Source: Oscillospiraceae bacterium (GTDB lineage: Bacteria; Bacillota; Clostridia; Oscillospirales; Oscillospiraceae). Taken from it: a stretch of 64,000 nt of DNA. Positions 25,915-32,531 of the stretch are shown piece after piece. Below the pieces are notes generated by a model, which worked only from the letters and a program-made list of their open reading frames with translations, searched no databases and was not told the DNA's origin. The number at the start of each line of letters is the position of its first letter. Position 1 is the first letter of the stretch. The position numbers were made by a program, and so were the translations under genes. The DNA is taken from positions 1-64,000 of the forward strand of contig CADCHN010000007.1 in assembly GCA_902801295.1 (NCBI GenBank). Reading direction: 5' to 3'.

Positions 25915-26394
25915 TCACGCCAAAGGCAGGCCGGTAATCCAATTCTTGAGTTCAGTCTCGGAGGCGCGGGCGGAAAAACGCTTGCCGCTCAGAATCTTCG
26001 CGCCCTTTGCCAGTTTTTCGATGCGGTCCTGTCCCTCGCCGAGCTGGCTGCCGCCGGAGGTGAAGAAAGGCACAACCGTCTTGCCGGAAAAGTCATAGAC
26101 GTCCAGAAAGCTGTCGATGATGCTGGGCTCACGGTACCACCAGATGGGAAAGCCCAGAAATATCACGTCTGCCTCCGCCACGGGTGCCGCGGTGTCGGCC
26201 AGCGCGGGACGGCAGTTTGGGTCCTGCATTTCGACCGTGCTGCGGGACTTTTTGTCCATCCAGTTCAGATCGCGCCGCTCATAGAGAAGCTCGGGGCGAA
26301 TCTCATACAGCGCCGCGTCCGCGACGGAGGCGAGGGTCTGCGCCAGCCTGGCCGTGCTGCCGCTGGCGGAAAAATAAGCGACTAATTTGTTCAT
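25915..26394 (-). CDS. Flavodoxin-like protein
   Basis: A 159-residue FMN-binding flavodoxin: phosphate loop SASGSTARLA (9-18), the second FMN loop GFPIWWYREP (about 83-92) and the third loop TSGGSQLGEG (about 114-123). It carries electrons between redox enzymes. It is the last gene of the TetR-led operon, 15 bp after the DUF362 gene, so the two may work together. Confidence 0.9.
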   Translation of the reverse strand: MNKLVAYFSASGSTARLAQTLASVADAALYEIRPELLYERRDLNWMDKKSRSTVEMQDPNCRPALADTAAPVAEADVIFLGFPIWWYREPSIIDSFLDVYDFSGKTVVPFFTSGGSQLGEGQDRIEKLAKGAKILSGKRFSARASETELKNWITGLPLA

Positions 26395-26409
26395 GTTTCC
26401 GTCTCCTTT

Positions 26410-27447
26410 TTATCTGTGCCGGTTGCGGCCCCAGAAGGTATTGTAGCGGTCGGGCTTCCACTCGGGCTTGACGTCCTTGACCGCTTCCGCCGCGGTGATG
26501 ACCGCGTCGCCGTTGTCAATGTCGATGAGGGTATAGCGGTCGTTGCCCATGCCCAGTTCTTTCATGTAGCTGAGTTGGCGCAGGCCGTGACGGGTCTCGA
26601 CACGCTCGATCATGGCCTTGCCGCCGCCCTCCGGCAGCGCGTAGATCAGATCGACGCAGGCGTTGTCCGCCGCGAGGATATCCAGCGAGGCGACGATGCC
26701 GATGTCCGGCGTCACGACAGGCTCCGCCTCGGGACCCTCGCAGTCGCAGGAGACGGACATGTTGCGCATGGTGTTGATGAAACAGACATGCGGCGCAAAA
26801 TGGTCGACGGTGGCCTTGGTGCTCTCGCTGATACGCTCCATCAGCTCTTCCTCGGCAATGCTCCACATGCCGCCGCCCGGATAGGCGTGGATCTCCTTTT
26901 TGCCGATCCGGCCGTCCGCGCAGCCGATGCCGATGTTCTTGTTGCTGCCGCCGAAGCCGCCCATGGTGTGGCCCTTGAAGTGCGTCAGCACCAGCAGAGA
27001 ATCGTAGTTGAGCATGCTCTTGCCGACGTGCATCTCGGTAAACCACTTGCCGCCCTTGACCGGCAGCGCGGCCACGCCCTCGCTGTCGGTGATGTCCACC
27101 GGGCAGAAGGTCCAGCCGTTGATTTCCAGGGTCTTGCGGTGCGCCTCGGTGGTGTAGCGGCTGCCCTCGTAATAGGTGTTGGTCTCAATGATCGTCGCCT
27201 CGGGCAGGCGCGTGTCGATCAGTTCCTTGACCCAGGGGCGCGGGATGATGTTGGGTCCTTCCGCCTCACCGGTGTGCAGCTTGATGGCCACCCTGCCGGT
27301 CAGCACGGAGCTGACCCTGTCGTAGATCTTTTTCAGGCCTTCTTCGGACAGATCGCGGGTAAAGAACACCACGGAGCTCTCGCCCGTGCGCTCCTCAAAG
27401 GGAAGGTATTTGTTTCCGTTCGTTCCGGGAACCGGTTTGCTGCTCAT
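26410..27447 (-). CDS. DUF362 protein (first copy)
   Basis: A 345-residue DUF362-family protein. Recognisable family segments are GRVAIKLHTGEAEGPN, the LVLTHFKGHTMGGFGGSNKN block (about 170), and VASLDILAADNACVDL near 265. Many DUF362 proteins also carry a ferredoxin CxxCxxCxxxC motif; this one does not, but it has a CxC pair (VSCDCEG, about 245) that the second copy at 31067 shares. Biochemical role unknown; a redox or Fe-S-related role is plausible from the flavodoxin beside it. Cytosolic, no signal peptide. RBS GGAGGAAAAA precedes ATG 27447. Confidence 0.88.
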   Translation of the reverse strand: MSSKPVPGTNGNKYLPFEERTGESSVVFFTRDLSEEGLKKIYDRVSSVLTGRVAIKLHTGEAEGPNIIPRPWVKELIDTRLPEATIIETNTYYEGSRYTTEAHRKTLEINGWTFCPVDITDSEGVAALPVKGGKWFTEMHVGKSMLNYDSLLVLTHFKGHTMGGFGGSNKNIGIGCADGRIGKKEIHAYPGGGMWSIAEEELMERISESTKATVDHFAPHVCFINTMRNMSVSCDCEGPEAEPVVTPDIGIVASLDILAADNACVDLIYALPEGGGKAMIERVETRHGLRQLSYMKELGMGNDRYTLIDIDNGDAVITAAEAVKDVKPEWKPDRYNTFWGRNRHR

Positions 27448-27471
27448 GTTTTTCCTCCTTTTGCGTTTATC

Positions 27472-28224
27472 TCATAGTTTTTGATACTCTTCGTCGGATA
27501 CGGGCTCCAGCCATTCGTTGGAGGCGTTCTCCCCGCCGACCTCGATGGCCAGGTGAGAAAACCAGGAGTCTGCCGCCGCGCCGTGCCAGTGCTTGACGTT
27601 GGCCGGAATGTTGACGACCGTGCCCGGCGTCATTGCGACGGGCGCCTTGCCCCATTCCTGATACCAGCCGCGGCCCCCCACGCAGATCAACATCTGCCCG
27701 CCGCCGGAGACAGCGTGATGGATGTGCCAGTTGTTGCGGCAGCCCGGCTCGAAGGTCACGTTGAACACGGGCACCTGTGCGGTGGAAACAGGAGCCAGAT
27801 AGCTCTGGCCGATAAAGAACTGACCGTAAGGATTCTCTTCCCCGATGGGGAAGAAGATCGTGTTCTGATAGGCATCCTTCTCGCTTTGGACGGGCTCAGC
27901 CTCGTTCCAGATCTCTTTGGCCTGGCGGAACACCGCCCAGCCCTTGGGCCAGCCGACATACATCGTGGCGTGGGTGATGACGGCGGCGATCTCCGCCTTG
28001 GTCACGCCGTTATTCTTCGCGTTCTGCAGGTGATAGCCGAGGGATGAATCGGTAATGCCCGAGGCCATCAGGGCCACGACCGTGACGATGCACCTGGTCT
28101 TGAGGTCAATGGCGTTCTCGTTCCACACCTCGCCGAACAGCACGTCATCGTTGAGGTGCGCGAACATCGGCGCAAAGTCCCCGAGCTGCGCCCTCCCCGC
28201 GGTCTGCGTGATCTTCTTGCTCAT
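27472..28224 (-). CDS. Carboxymuconolactone decarboxylase-cupin fusion
   Basis: A 250-residue two-domain protein. Residues 1-110 form an AhpD/carboxymuconolactone decarboxylase-like helical domain (VWNENAIDLKTRCIVTVVALMA, YHLQNAKNNGVTKAEIAAVITH) that lacks the CxxC of the peroxidase members. Residues about 130-240 form a cupin barrel with the metal motif NNWHIHHAVSGGGQMLICVGG and the second motif IPANVKHWHGAAADSWF. Such fusions are common in gut anaerobes beside flavodoxins and oxidoreductases; the substrate is unknown. It lies between the ABM monooxygenase and DUF362 genes in the same operon. Confidence 0.9.
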   Translation of the reverse strand: MSKKITQTAGRAQLGDFAPMFAHLNDDVLFGEVWNENAIDLKTRCIVTVVALMASGITDSSLGYHLQNAKNNGVTKAEIAAVITHATMYVGWPKGWAVFRQAKEIWNEAEPVQSEKDAYQNTIFFPIGEENPYGQFFIGQSYLAPVSTAQVPVFNVTFEPGCRNNWHIHHAVSGGGQMLICVGGRGWYQEWGKAPVAMTPGTVVNIPANVKHWHGAAADSWFSHLAIEVGGENASNEWLEPVSDEEYQKL

Positions 28225-28237
28225 AATATCTCCTCCT

Positions 28238-28567
28238 TCAGCGTTTGATAAACTTCAGGTCCTTCTCCGGCAAGCCGGCATCGTCAGAGGCAAAGCGCTC
28301 GACCTTCATGTGCAGATCGTATTTTTCCCGCAGCGCCGCGATCTTCCCCATCATGGGCGAGGCGTGGTGCGCGTCAATGGCCGCCTGATTCCGCCATTGG
28401 TCGATGAGCAGCACCGTCTCGGGATCATCCATTGAGAAAAAATAAGCATAACGCAGGTTGCCGTCCTCGGCGCGGATCGCCGCCACGGTGCCGCTGTTGA
28501 CCATTTCCTCCGCAAAGCGCCGGGCAGAGCCGTTTTCGCCGGTATAGCAGATATTGACCGTAATCAT
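28238..28567 (-). CDS. Antibiotic-biosynthesis-type (ABM) monooxygenase
   Basis: A 109-residue dimeric alpha/beta barrel of the ABM/YgiN family, which includes quinol monooxygenases acting without cofactors. It shows the start ITVNICYTGENGSARRFAEEM, a central LRYAYFFSMDDPETVLLIDQW segment and the conserved HHASPMMGKI motif (about 68-77). Its start overlaps the TetR stop by 4 bp (ATGA), so the two are translationally coupled. In an anaerobe it may act on a quinone, or serve a role other than oxygenation. Confidence 0.88.
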   Translation of the reverse strand: MITVNICYTGENGSARRFAEEMVNSGTVAAIRAEDGNLRYAYFFSMDDPETVLLIDQWRNQAAIDAHHASPMMGKIAALREKYDLHMKVERFASDDAGLPEKDLKFIKR

Positions 28568-29193
28568 TGCAGACCTCCCAATACTGTCCGGATAAAGGGA
28601 TACGCCATCTCATAGGTGCTCCTGCAGACAAAGGGAATCCCGGCTTCCTTCATGGCCTGCTTCTGCTTTTCGGTCACTTCGGTGTAGGGATACAGACCGA
28701 AAACAAAGGGCAGAAAAGCGTACAGAAAGGTCTGCCTGCCCTCTTCCCCCAAATTGGGAACAAACTTTCTCAGGCAGCGGTCCACCGCGGCGCTCGACGC
28801 GCCATAGGCCGTCTTGAATTCCACCAGGCGCTCCAGGCGGGAATTGGCCTCCATATCATAGAGATTCATGCTCAGGAGCTTGAGCATCAGCGGCCGCCGC
28901 TCCAGCGCGCGGGCGAGTTCAGAAGCCAGCTCATCCAGGGAGAGCTTGTCGCAGCGGTCGCAGAGCCCGTCAAGCTCTTCGGCAAAGAGCTCATATTCCT
29001 GTCCGAACAGCGCGAGAAAAATCTCTTCCTTTGTCTCGAAATAATTGTAGATTGACGTACGGGTGAAGGAGGTCAGCAGCCCGATCTCTTTGAGCGTGAT
29101 CTCCTTGAAGCTCATGGTCTCATACAGCGTCCGGCAGGCGGCAATGATTTCTTCCTTCCGGGCGTTGGTAAGTTCTGCAGATCCTTTCGGCAT
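28564..29193 (-). CDS. TetR-family repressor of the redox operon
   Basis: A 209-residue TetR-type regulator. The N-terminal DNA-binding domain has the family HTH in FKEITLKEIGLLTSFTRTSIYNYFETKEEIFLALF; the C-terminal ligand-binding domain is helical with several aromatic residues. ATG 29193 (MPKGSAEL) is preferred over an upstream in-frame start at 29232, as GAGG lies 9 nt upstream and the DNA-binding domain begins normally. It is the first gene of the operon with ABM, CMD-cupin, DUF362 and flavodoxin. Its promoter sits inside a double palindrome (29241-29287), so it very likely represses itself and the operon until an effector binds. Confidence 0.92.
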   Translation of the reverse strand: MPKGSAELTNARKEEIIAACRTLYETMSFKEITLKEIGLLTSFTRTSIYNYFETKEEIFLALFGQEYELFAEELDGLCDRCDKLSLDELASELARALERRPLMLKLLSMNLYDMEANSRLERLVEFKTAYGASSAAVDRCLRKFVPNLGEEGRQTFLYAFLPFVFGLYPYTEVTEKQKQAMKEAGIPFVCRSTYEMAYPFIRTVLGGLQ

Positions 29194-29240
29194 CGTTCTT
29201 TTCCTCTCTTTTTTCCCTGCGTTTCCATTCAAGCATATTA

Positions 29241-29287
29241 TGACACGATGTCAGAACACAGTATACCAGTGTTCTGACATCGTGTCA
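29241..29287. promoter_or_regulatory. Double palindromic operator of the TetR operon
   Basis: A 19-bp perfect inverted repeat with a 9-bp centre. Each arm contains its own small palindrome, TGACA-CGA-TGTCA at 29241-29253 and TGACA-TCG-TGTCA at 29275-29287, so two repressor sites are likely. One overlaps the -35 and the other lies just past the -10 of the promoter. Confidence 0.88.
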
Positions 29288-29288
29288 A
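29260..29288 (-). promoter_or_regulatory. Consensus sigma-A promoter of the TetR operon
   Basis: On the minus strand TTGACA (29288-29283) and TATACT (29265-29260) with exactly 17 bp between them. The near-consensus strength fits a tightly repressed operon. Confidence 0.9.
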
Positions 29289-29301
29289 TACTATGTGAAT
29301 G

Positions 29302-29341
29302 AAAAAGAGCACCCCACCCTATCGGGTGAGCTACTCTTTTT
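29302..29341. terminator. Terminator hairpin beside the duplicated tRNA-Ser tail
   Basis: AAAAAGAG and CTCTTTTT form the outer stem, with CACCC/GGGTG inside. Read leftward it directly follows the 3'-tail copy at 29341-29362. Confidence 0.8.
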
Positions 29342-29362
29342 GGCGCAGAAGGAGGGATTTGA
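29339..29362 (-). repeat. Duplicate of the tRNA-Ser(GCT) 3' end
   Basis: 24 bp identical to 29488-29511, covering the CCA end, acceptor strand and part of the T arm. The offset is 149 bp, close to the 144 bp at tRNA-Arg. Confidence 0.85.
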
Positions 29363-29451
29363 TCCACCTTGCGGTGCCCGAAAAACCGTTCGGGCTTACG
29401 CTTTTCCTCCGGTTTTTCGACCGCTGCGCTCGGGTTCAAATTCTCTATATC

Positions 29452-29490
29452 AAAGGAAAGACCCCGTCCATCGGACGGGGTCTTTCCTTT
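29452..29490 (-). terminator. 18-bp terminator of tRNA-Ser(GCT)
   Basis: AAAGGAAAGACCCCGTCC with its exact complement and a 3-nt loop, starting at the CCA end of the tRNA. Confidence 0.9.
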
Positions 29491-29583
29491 GGCGCAGAAG
29501 GAGGGATTTGAACCCTCGCGCCGGGTCTAAACCGGCCTACTCCCTTAGCAGGGGAGCCCCTTCGGCCTCTTGGGTACTTCTGC
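29490..29583 (-). tRNA. tRNA-Ser (anticodon GCT)
   Basis: A 94-nt class II tRNA on the minus strand: acceptor GCAGAAG/CTTCTGC, anticodon stem CTCCC/GGGAG with loop CTGCTAA, long variable arm (GGCCGG to CCGGC region), T arm GGGTTCAAATCCC, discriminator G and encoded CCA. GCT reads AGC and AGT serine codons. Its 3' end is repeated at 29339-29362. Confidence 0.95.
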
Positions 29584-29653
29584 AGGCCGAATGTAAAGTC
29601 TTTACATTGCCCGAGTATATTATCACAGCGCCGCGCCAATGTCAAGAGCGGAT

Positions 29654-29932
29654 TTAGGCCAGTGCGGCCTCCAGCACGCGGCGCACCTCGCGCTTCATGT
29701 CCGCATAACTCATGCCGATATGCGCCTCGAAGAGCTTTTTGCCGTCCACATAAAAGGTCGGCACCGCGTAATAGTCATAGCGGTCGGCCAGCTCCGGCTC
29801 GCGGCTCTCCTCAATCTTTGTGATCTGCAGATCCGCCGCCCCCGGCAGCTCCTCCTTCAGTTCCTCCAGCGCCTGATGCGCCTTGTGGCAATAGCCGCAG
29901 TCGTCCAGATAAAACATCAGAATCTCTTTCAT
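29654..29932 (-). CDS. Thioredoxin-like protein with CGYC active site
   Basis: A 92-residue thioredoxin-fold protein. The active site is CGYC (12-15) in FYLDDCGYCHKAHQAL, and the cis-proline region is YYAVPTFYVDGKKLFEA (about 54-70). The short length and CGYC motif resemble glutaredoxin-like thioredoxins of anaerobes; it would reduce disulfides in the cytosol. No signal peptide. A single gene between tRNA-Ser and the divergent PI-PLC-like gene. Confidence 0.88.
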   Translation of the reverse strand: MKEILMFYLDDCGYCHKAHQALEELKEELPGAADLQITKIEESREPELADRYDYYAVPTFYVDGKKLFEAHIGMSYADMKREVRRVLEAALA

Positions 29933-30050
29933 TGCCTGTCCCTCCCGTTTTTTCTTATTTTAAGTCATTTTGCCCTCTATGGCAAGAAAAATCCCTTTTT
30001 TCTTCTCTGATTCTATGGTAAACTGAAGTATCATTCACAGAGAGGGTATC

Positions 30051-31052
30051 ATGATGGAAAAAACAAAGAAAAAAGCAAGCGCCGGGCGCATTGTGCTGCG
30101 CATTCTCGGCGCCGTTTTGGCGCTGATTGTCTGCGCCGCCGCCTTCTTTCTGCTCGTTCCTCTGACCGAGCGCGCGGACAACGCTTTCGTTCCAGGTTCG
30201 GCCGACTGGATGGGCCGTCTGGACGATGGTGTGCTACTGAGCGAGATCAAGCTCCCCGGCACCCACGACAGCGCCACACAGTTTGTCCAGCTGGCCTGGT
30301 TTTCCAAGTGCCAGGGCAAGGACATCGGCGGGCAGCTTGCCTCCGGCGCACGCTATCTGGACATCCGCCTCGGCGCTGACGGCGATCGGCTGCTGCTGAT
30401 GCACGGCTTCACCAAATGCAAAACCTCCGCCCTCGGCGGCACACTCTATCTGGATGAAGTGCTGGCGCAGTGCTACGCCTTTCTCGACGAACATCCCACC
30501 GAAACGGTGATCTTCGCCGTCAAGCAGGAGCACGGGGACGAGAGCGTCGCCGCCTTCGAGGCGCTGCTCGACGCCTATGTGCAGGACTCCTCCGCTCACT
30601 GGCTGCTGACGGACACGATCCCGACGCTGGGCGAGGCGCGCGGGAAGCTGGTGCTGATGCGCCGCTATGAGGACGAAGCCGGGCTCGGCGCCACGGCGGG
30701 CATCCCGCTGCTCTGGCCGAACCAGAACGGCCACGAGGACACAAGCCTGAACACCGCCGTGACCGACAACGGCAGCTATCGGCTCTGGGTGCAGGATCGC
30801 TACGAGTACGACGCCGAGGACAAATGGGCCGCCTTTACGGCCGGCATCGAACAAAACGGCGCGCAGCCCGGCGACATTGCGCTGCACTTTCTCAGCACCA
30901 AGGGCACCGCGGCCTACGGGCACCCCTACGGCTTTGCCAGGGCGCTGAACGCGCGCCTGGCGGAGACACCGCCGGACGCGCTCTCCGGCTGGATCGTGCT
31001 GGATTTCTTCTCCGCGCCGCTTGCCGCGCAGATTTACGAAACGAACTTCTGA
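30051..31052 (+). CDS. Phosphatidylinositol-specific phospholipase C-like protein
   Basis: A 333-residue membrane-anchored or secreted protein with a TIM-barrel PI-PLC domain. After a basic N-terminus (MMEKTKKKASAGR) comes one hydrophobic segment (residues about 16-40). The catalytic histidine motif is IKLPGTHDSATQF (about 65), and the second histidine lies in RLLLMHGFTKC (about 122). The barrel continues with LDEHPTETVIFAVKQEH and GKLVLMRRYEDE. Bacterial PI-PLCs cut phosphatidylinositol or GPI anchors, so an effect on host or dietary lipids is possible but not shown. It starts at ATG 30051 or 30054 (GAGAGGG upstream) and is followed by the second DUF362 gene after 14 bp. Confidence 0.88.
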   Translation: MMEKTKKKASAGRIVLRILGAVLALIVCAAAFFLLVPLTERADNAFVPGSADWMGRLDDGVLLSEIKLPGTHDSATQFVQLAWFSKCQGKDIGGQLASGARYLDIRLGADGDRLLLMHGFTKCKTSALGGTLYLDEVLAQCYAFLDEHPTETVIFAVKQEHGDESVAAFEALLDAYVQDSSAHWLLTDTIPTLGEARGKLVLMRRYEDEAGLGATAGIPLLWPNQNGHEDTSLNTAVTDNGSYRLWVQDRYEYDAEDKWAAFTAGIEQNGAQPGDIALHFLSTKGTAAYGHPYGFARALNARLAETPPDALSGWIVLDFFSAPLAAQIYETNF

Positions 31053-31066
31053 AAGGAGCATGACCC

Positions 31067-31957
31067 ATGGAAAAAGCGAAGGTATATTTCACTAAAGAAA
31101 TCACGCCCGAAAGCCTCGTGCGCATTTACGAGGCGCTGGGGCGCGAACTAAAAGGCAAAGTCGCGGTCAAAATTTCCACCGGCGAGAGCGGCAAATCCAA
31201 CTATCTGCGCCCGGCGCTGATCGGCCCGCTGGTGCAGAAGTTCAACGGAACCATCGTCGAGTGCTGCACCGCCTACGGCGGGCACCGGCAGAACATCCGC
31301 AAGCACTGGAAGGAGATCGACGAGCGCGGCTTCAAGGAGATCGCCCCGGTGGACATCATGGATGAGTTCGGCGAATTCGAAATCCCGGTGGAAAACGGCT
31401 GCCATCTGGACACCGATATTGTCGGCAGCGGCCTGAAAAGCTACGACTCTGTCCTGATCCTCTCCCACTTCAAGGGTCACATGATGGGCGGCTTCGGCGG
31501 CGCGCTGAAAAACATCAGCATCGGCATCGCCTCCTCGGCCGGAAAGGCGAAGATCCACTCCGCCGGAAAAACCAAAGACACCAAGCTCTGCTGGGCGCTC
31601 AAGCGCGCCAAGCAGGACGAATTCCTCGAGTCCATGGCGGACGCCTGCAAGGGTGTGATCGACTTTGTCGGACCGCAGAACATGGCCTATATCAACGTGG
31701 CCAACCGTCTGTCCGTCGACTGTGACTGTGACGGCAATCCCCACGAGCCCGAGATGGGCGATCTCGGCATCTTCGCTTCGCTCGACCCCGTAGCCATCGA
31801 TCAGGCCTGCTACGACGCGGTCAAGAACGCCGAGGATCCCGGCAAGGCAGCGCTCATTGAGCGCATGGATTCCCGCCACGGCATCCACACCGTGGAGACC
31901 GCCTGTGAACACCATCACCTCGGCGTGCGGGAGTACGAGCTGATCTCCATTGACTGA
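31067..31957 (+). CDS. DUF362 protein (second copy)
   Basis: A 296-residue paralogue of the DUF362 protein at 26410, sharing KVYFTKEITPESLVRIYEAL-type start, GKVAVKISTGESGKSNYL, LILSHFKGHMMGGFGGALKN and the CxC motif (SVDCDCDGNP, about 225). Like the first copy it lacks a ferredoxin motif. It is shorter at the N-terminus (no PVPGTNGNKYLPFEE extension). AAAGGAGC precedes ATG 31067. It is in an operon with the PI-PLC-like gene and ends at the terminator 31970-31994. The biochemical role is unknown. Confidence 0.88.
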   Translation: MEKAKVYFTKEITPESLVRIYEALGRELKGKVAVKISTGESGKSNYLRPALIGPLVQKFNGTIVECCTAYGGHRQNIRKHWKEIDERGFKEIAPVDIMDEFGEFEIPVENGCHLDTDIVGSGLKSYDSVLILSHFKGHMMGGFGGALKNISIGIASSAGKAKIHSAGKTKDTKLCWALKRAKQDEFLESMADACKGVIDFVGPQNMAYINVANRLSVDCDCDGNPHEPEMGDLGIFASLDPVAIDQACYDAVKNAEDPGKAALIERMDSRHGIHTVETACEHHHLGVREYELISID

Positions 31958-31969
31958 GCTTTGAAAAGA

Positions 31970-31994
31970 GAGGGCGCACGCCCTCCCTTTTTTT
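31970..31994 (+). terminator. Terminator of the PI-PLC-DUF362 operon
   Basis: GAGGGC and GCCCTC followed by a run of seven or more T. Confidence 0.85.
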
Positions 31995-32060
31995 GCCTTC
32001 CTGCGCATAAAAGGCGAAAAAAAAGACGGCCCCACGGCCGCCGACACAGAAAAAAGGGAT

Positions 32061-32331
32061 AAAAAAAGAAGCAAGCCCTGACCGACCTCATTTTCACTCG
32101 CAGTCAGGGCTCACTTCTCCGTATTCTTGGTATCTAACATCCTGGTTACCTCTCTTTCTTCAGAATACAACCCGCTTTATCATTCCGGACCTGCCAGGCA
32201 CATCTTCTATCGTGTGGGTTCTCTGACCCCTTCCCATAAGTGGGAAATGCTTGATGCCTTTTGCCTCCCCGCGAGTGATATCGGCGGTTTCCTCTCCCCT
32301 CCCTGAGAGAGGTTTTTCTTATTGGTTCCTT
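32061..32331 (-). ncRNA. Structured non-coding RNA, identity uncertain
   Basis: A stretch of about 270 bp without a protein gene but rich in pairing when read leftward. It begins after a -10-like element (TATTAT, 32338-32343) and ends in a strong intrinsic terminator (AGAAG...GCCCTGAC, 20-nt loop, GTCAGGGC...CTTCT, then seven T; 32061-32118). Inner hairpins include CCTCTC/GAGAGG, TTCCC/GGGAA, CACA/TGTG, and GTATTC/GAATAC, with long-range CCTCTCT/AGAGAGG pairing. It lacks the RNase P, tmRNA and SRP core sequences I know. A raiA-type motif or a 6S-like RNA is possible, but I cannot confirm either. It stands alone, convergent with the DUF362 gene. Confidence 0.65.
32067..32118 (-). terminator. 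Terminator of the structured ncRNA
   Basis: Two stacked stems (AGAAG/CTTCT and GCCCTGAC/GTCAGGGC) followed leftward by a seven-T run. Confidence 0.85.
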
Positions 32332-32454
32332 GTGACTATAATATACAGGATCTTTGCGAGAAAATCCAGTGGTATTCTTTACAAAAAAATGGCGCTTTCA
32401 CTTGTGACAAGCGCTGATTTTATTTAAAATATATGAAATAAGTGCGTAAAACCA

Positions 32455-32484
32455 TTGACAAATCACTCGTAATCATCATATAAT
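32455..32484 (+). promoter_or_regulatory. Orphan consensus sigma-A promoter
   Basis: TTGACA (32455-32460) and TATAAT (32479-32484), 18 bp apart. The start point would be near 32491, only about 9-15 nt before the hairpin at 32500-32530, and no gene follows on this strand. It would make a transcript of about 40 nt. Confidence 0.7.
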
Positions 32485-32499
32485 GGTTGTGTTGGGTGC

Positions 32500-32531
32500 A
32501 AAAATACCGCGGCTTTCGCCGCGGTATTTTT
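32500..32531. terminator. Terminator of the first MATE gene (bidirectional)
   Basis: AAAAATACCGCGG pairs with CCGCGGTATTTTT around a 6-nt loop, at the 3' end of the leftward MATE gene and directly after the rightward orphan promoter. Confidence 0.88.

Noticed and set aside
29295-29657. Open frames crossing tRNA-Ser(GCT) (RRRRDLNPRAGSKPAYS pattern)
   Set aside because: Again an artefact of translating a tRNA and its duplicated tail.
32140-32330. Rightward transcription of the structured RNA region
   Set aside because: A hairpin CCTCTC/GAGAGG with T-run does exist at the right end for a rightward RNA, but the leftward terminator is much stronger and the -10 element fits leftward reading. I kept the minus strand.
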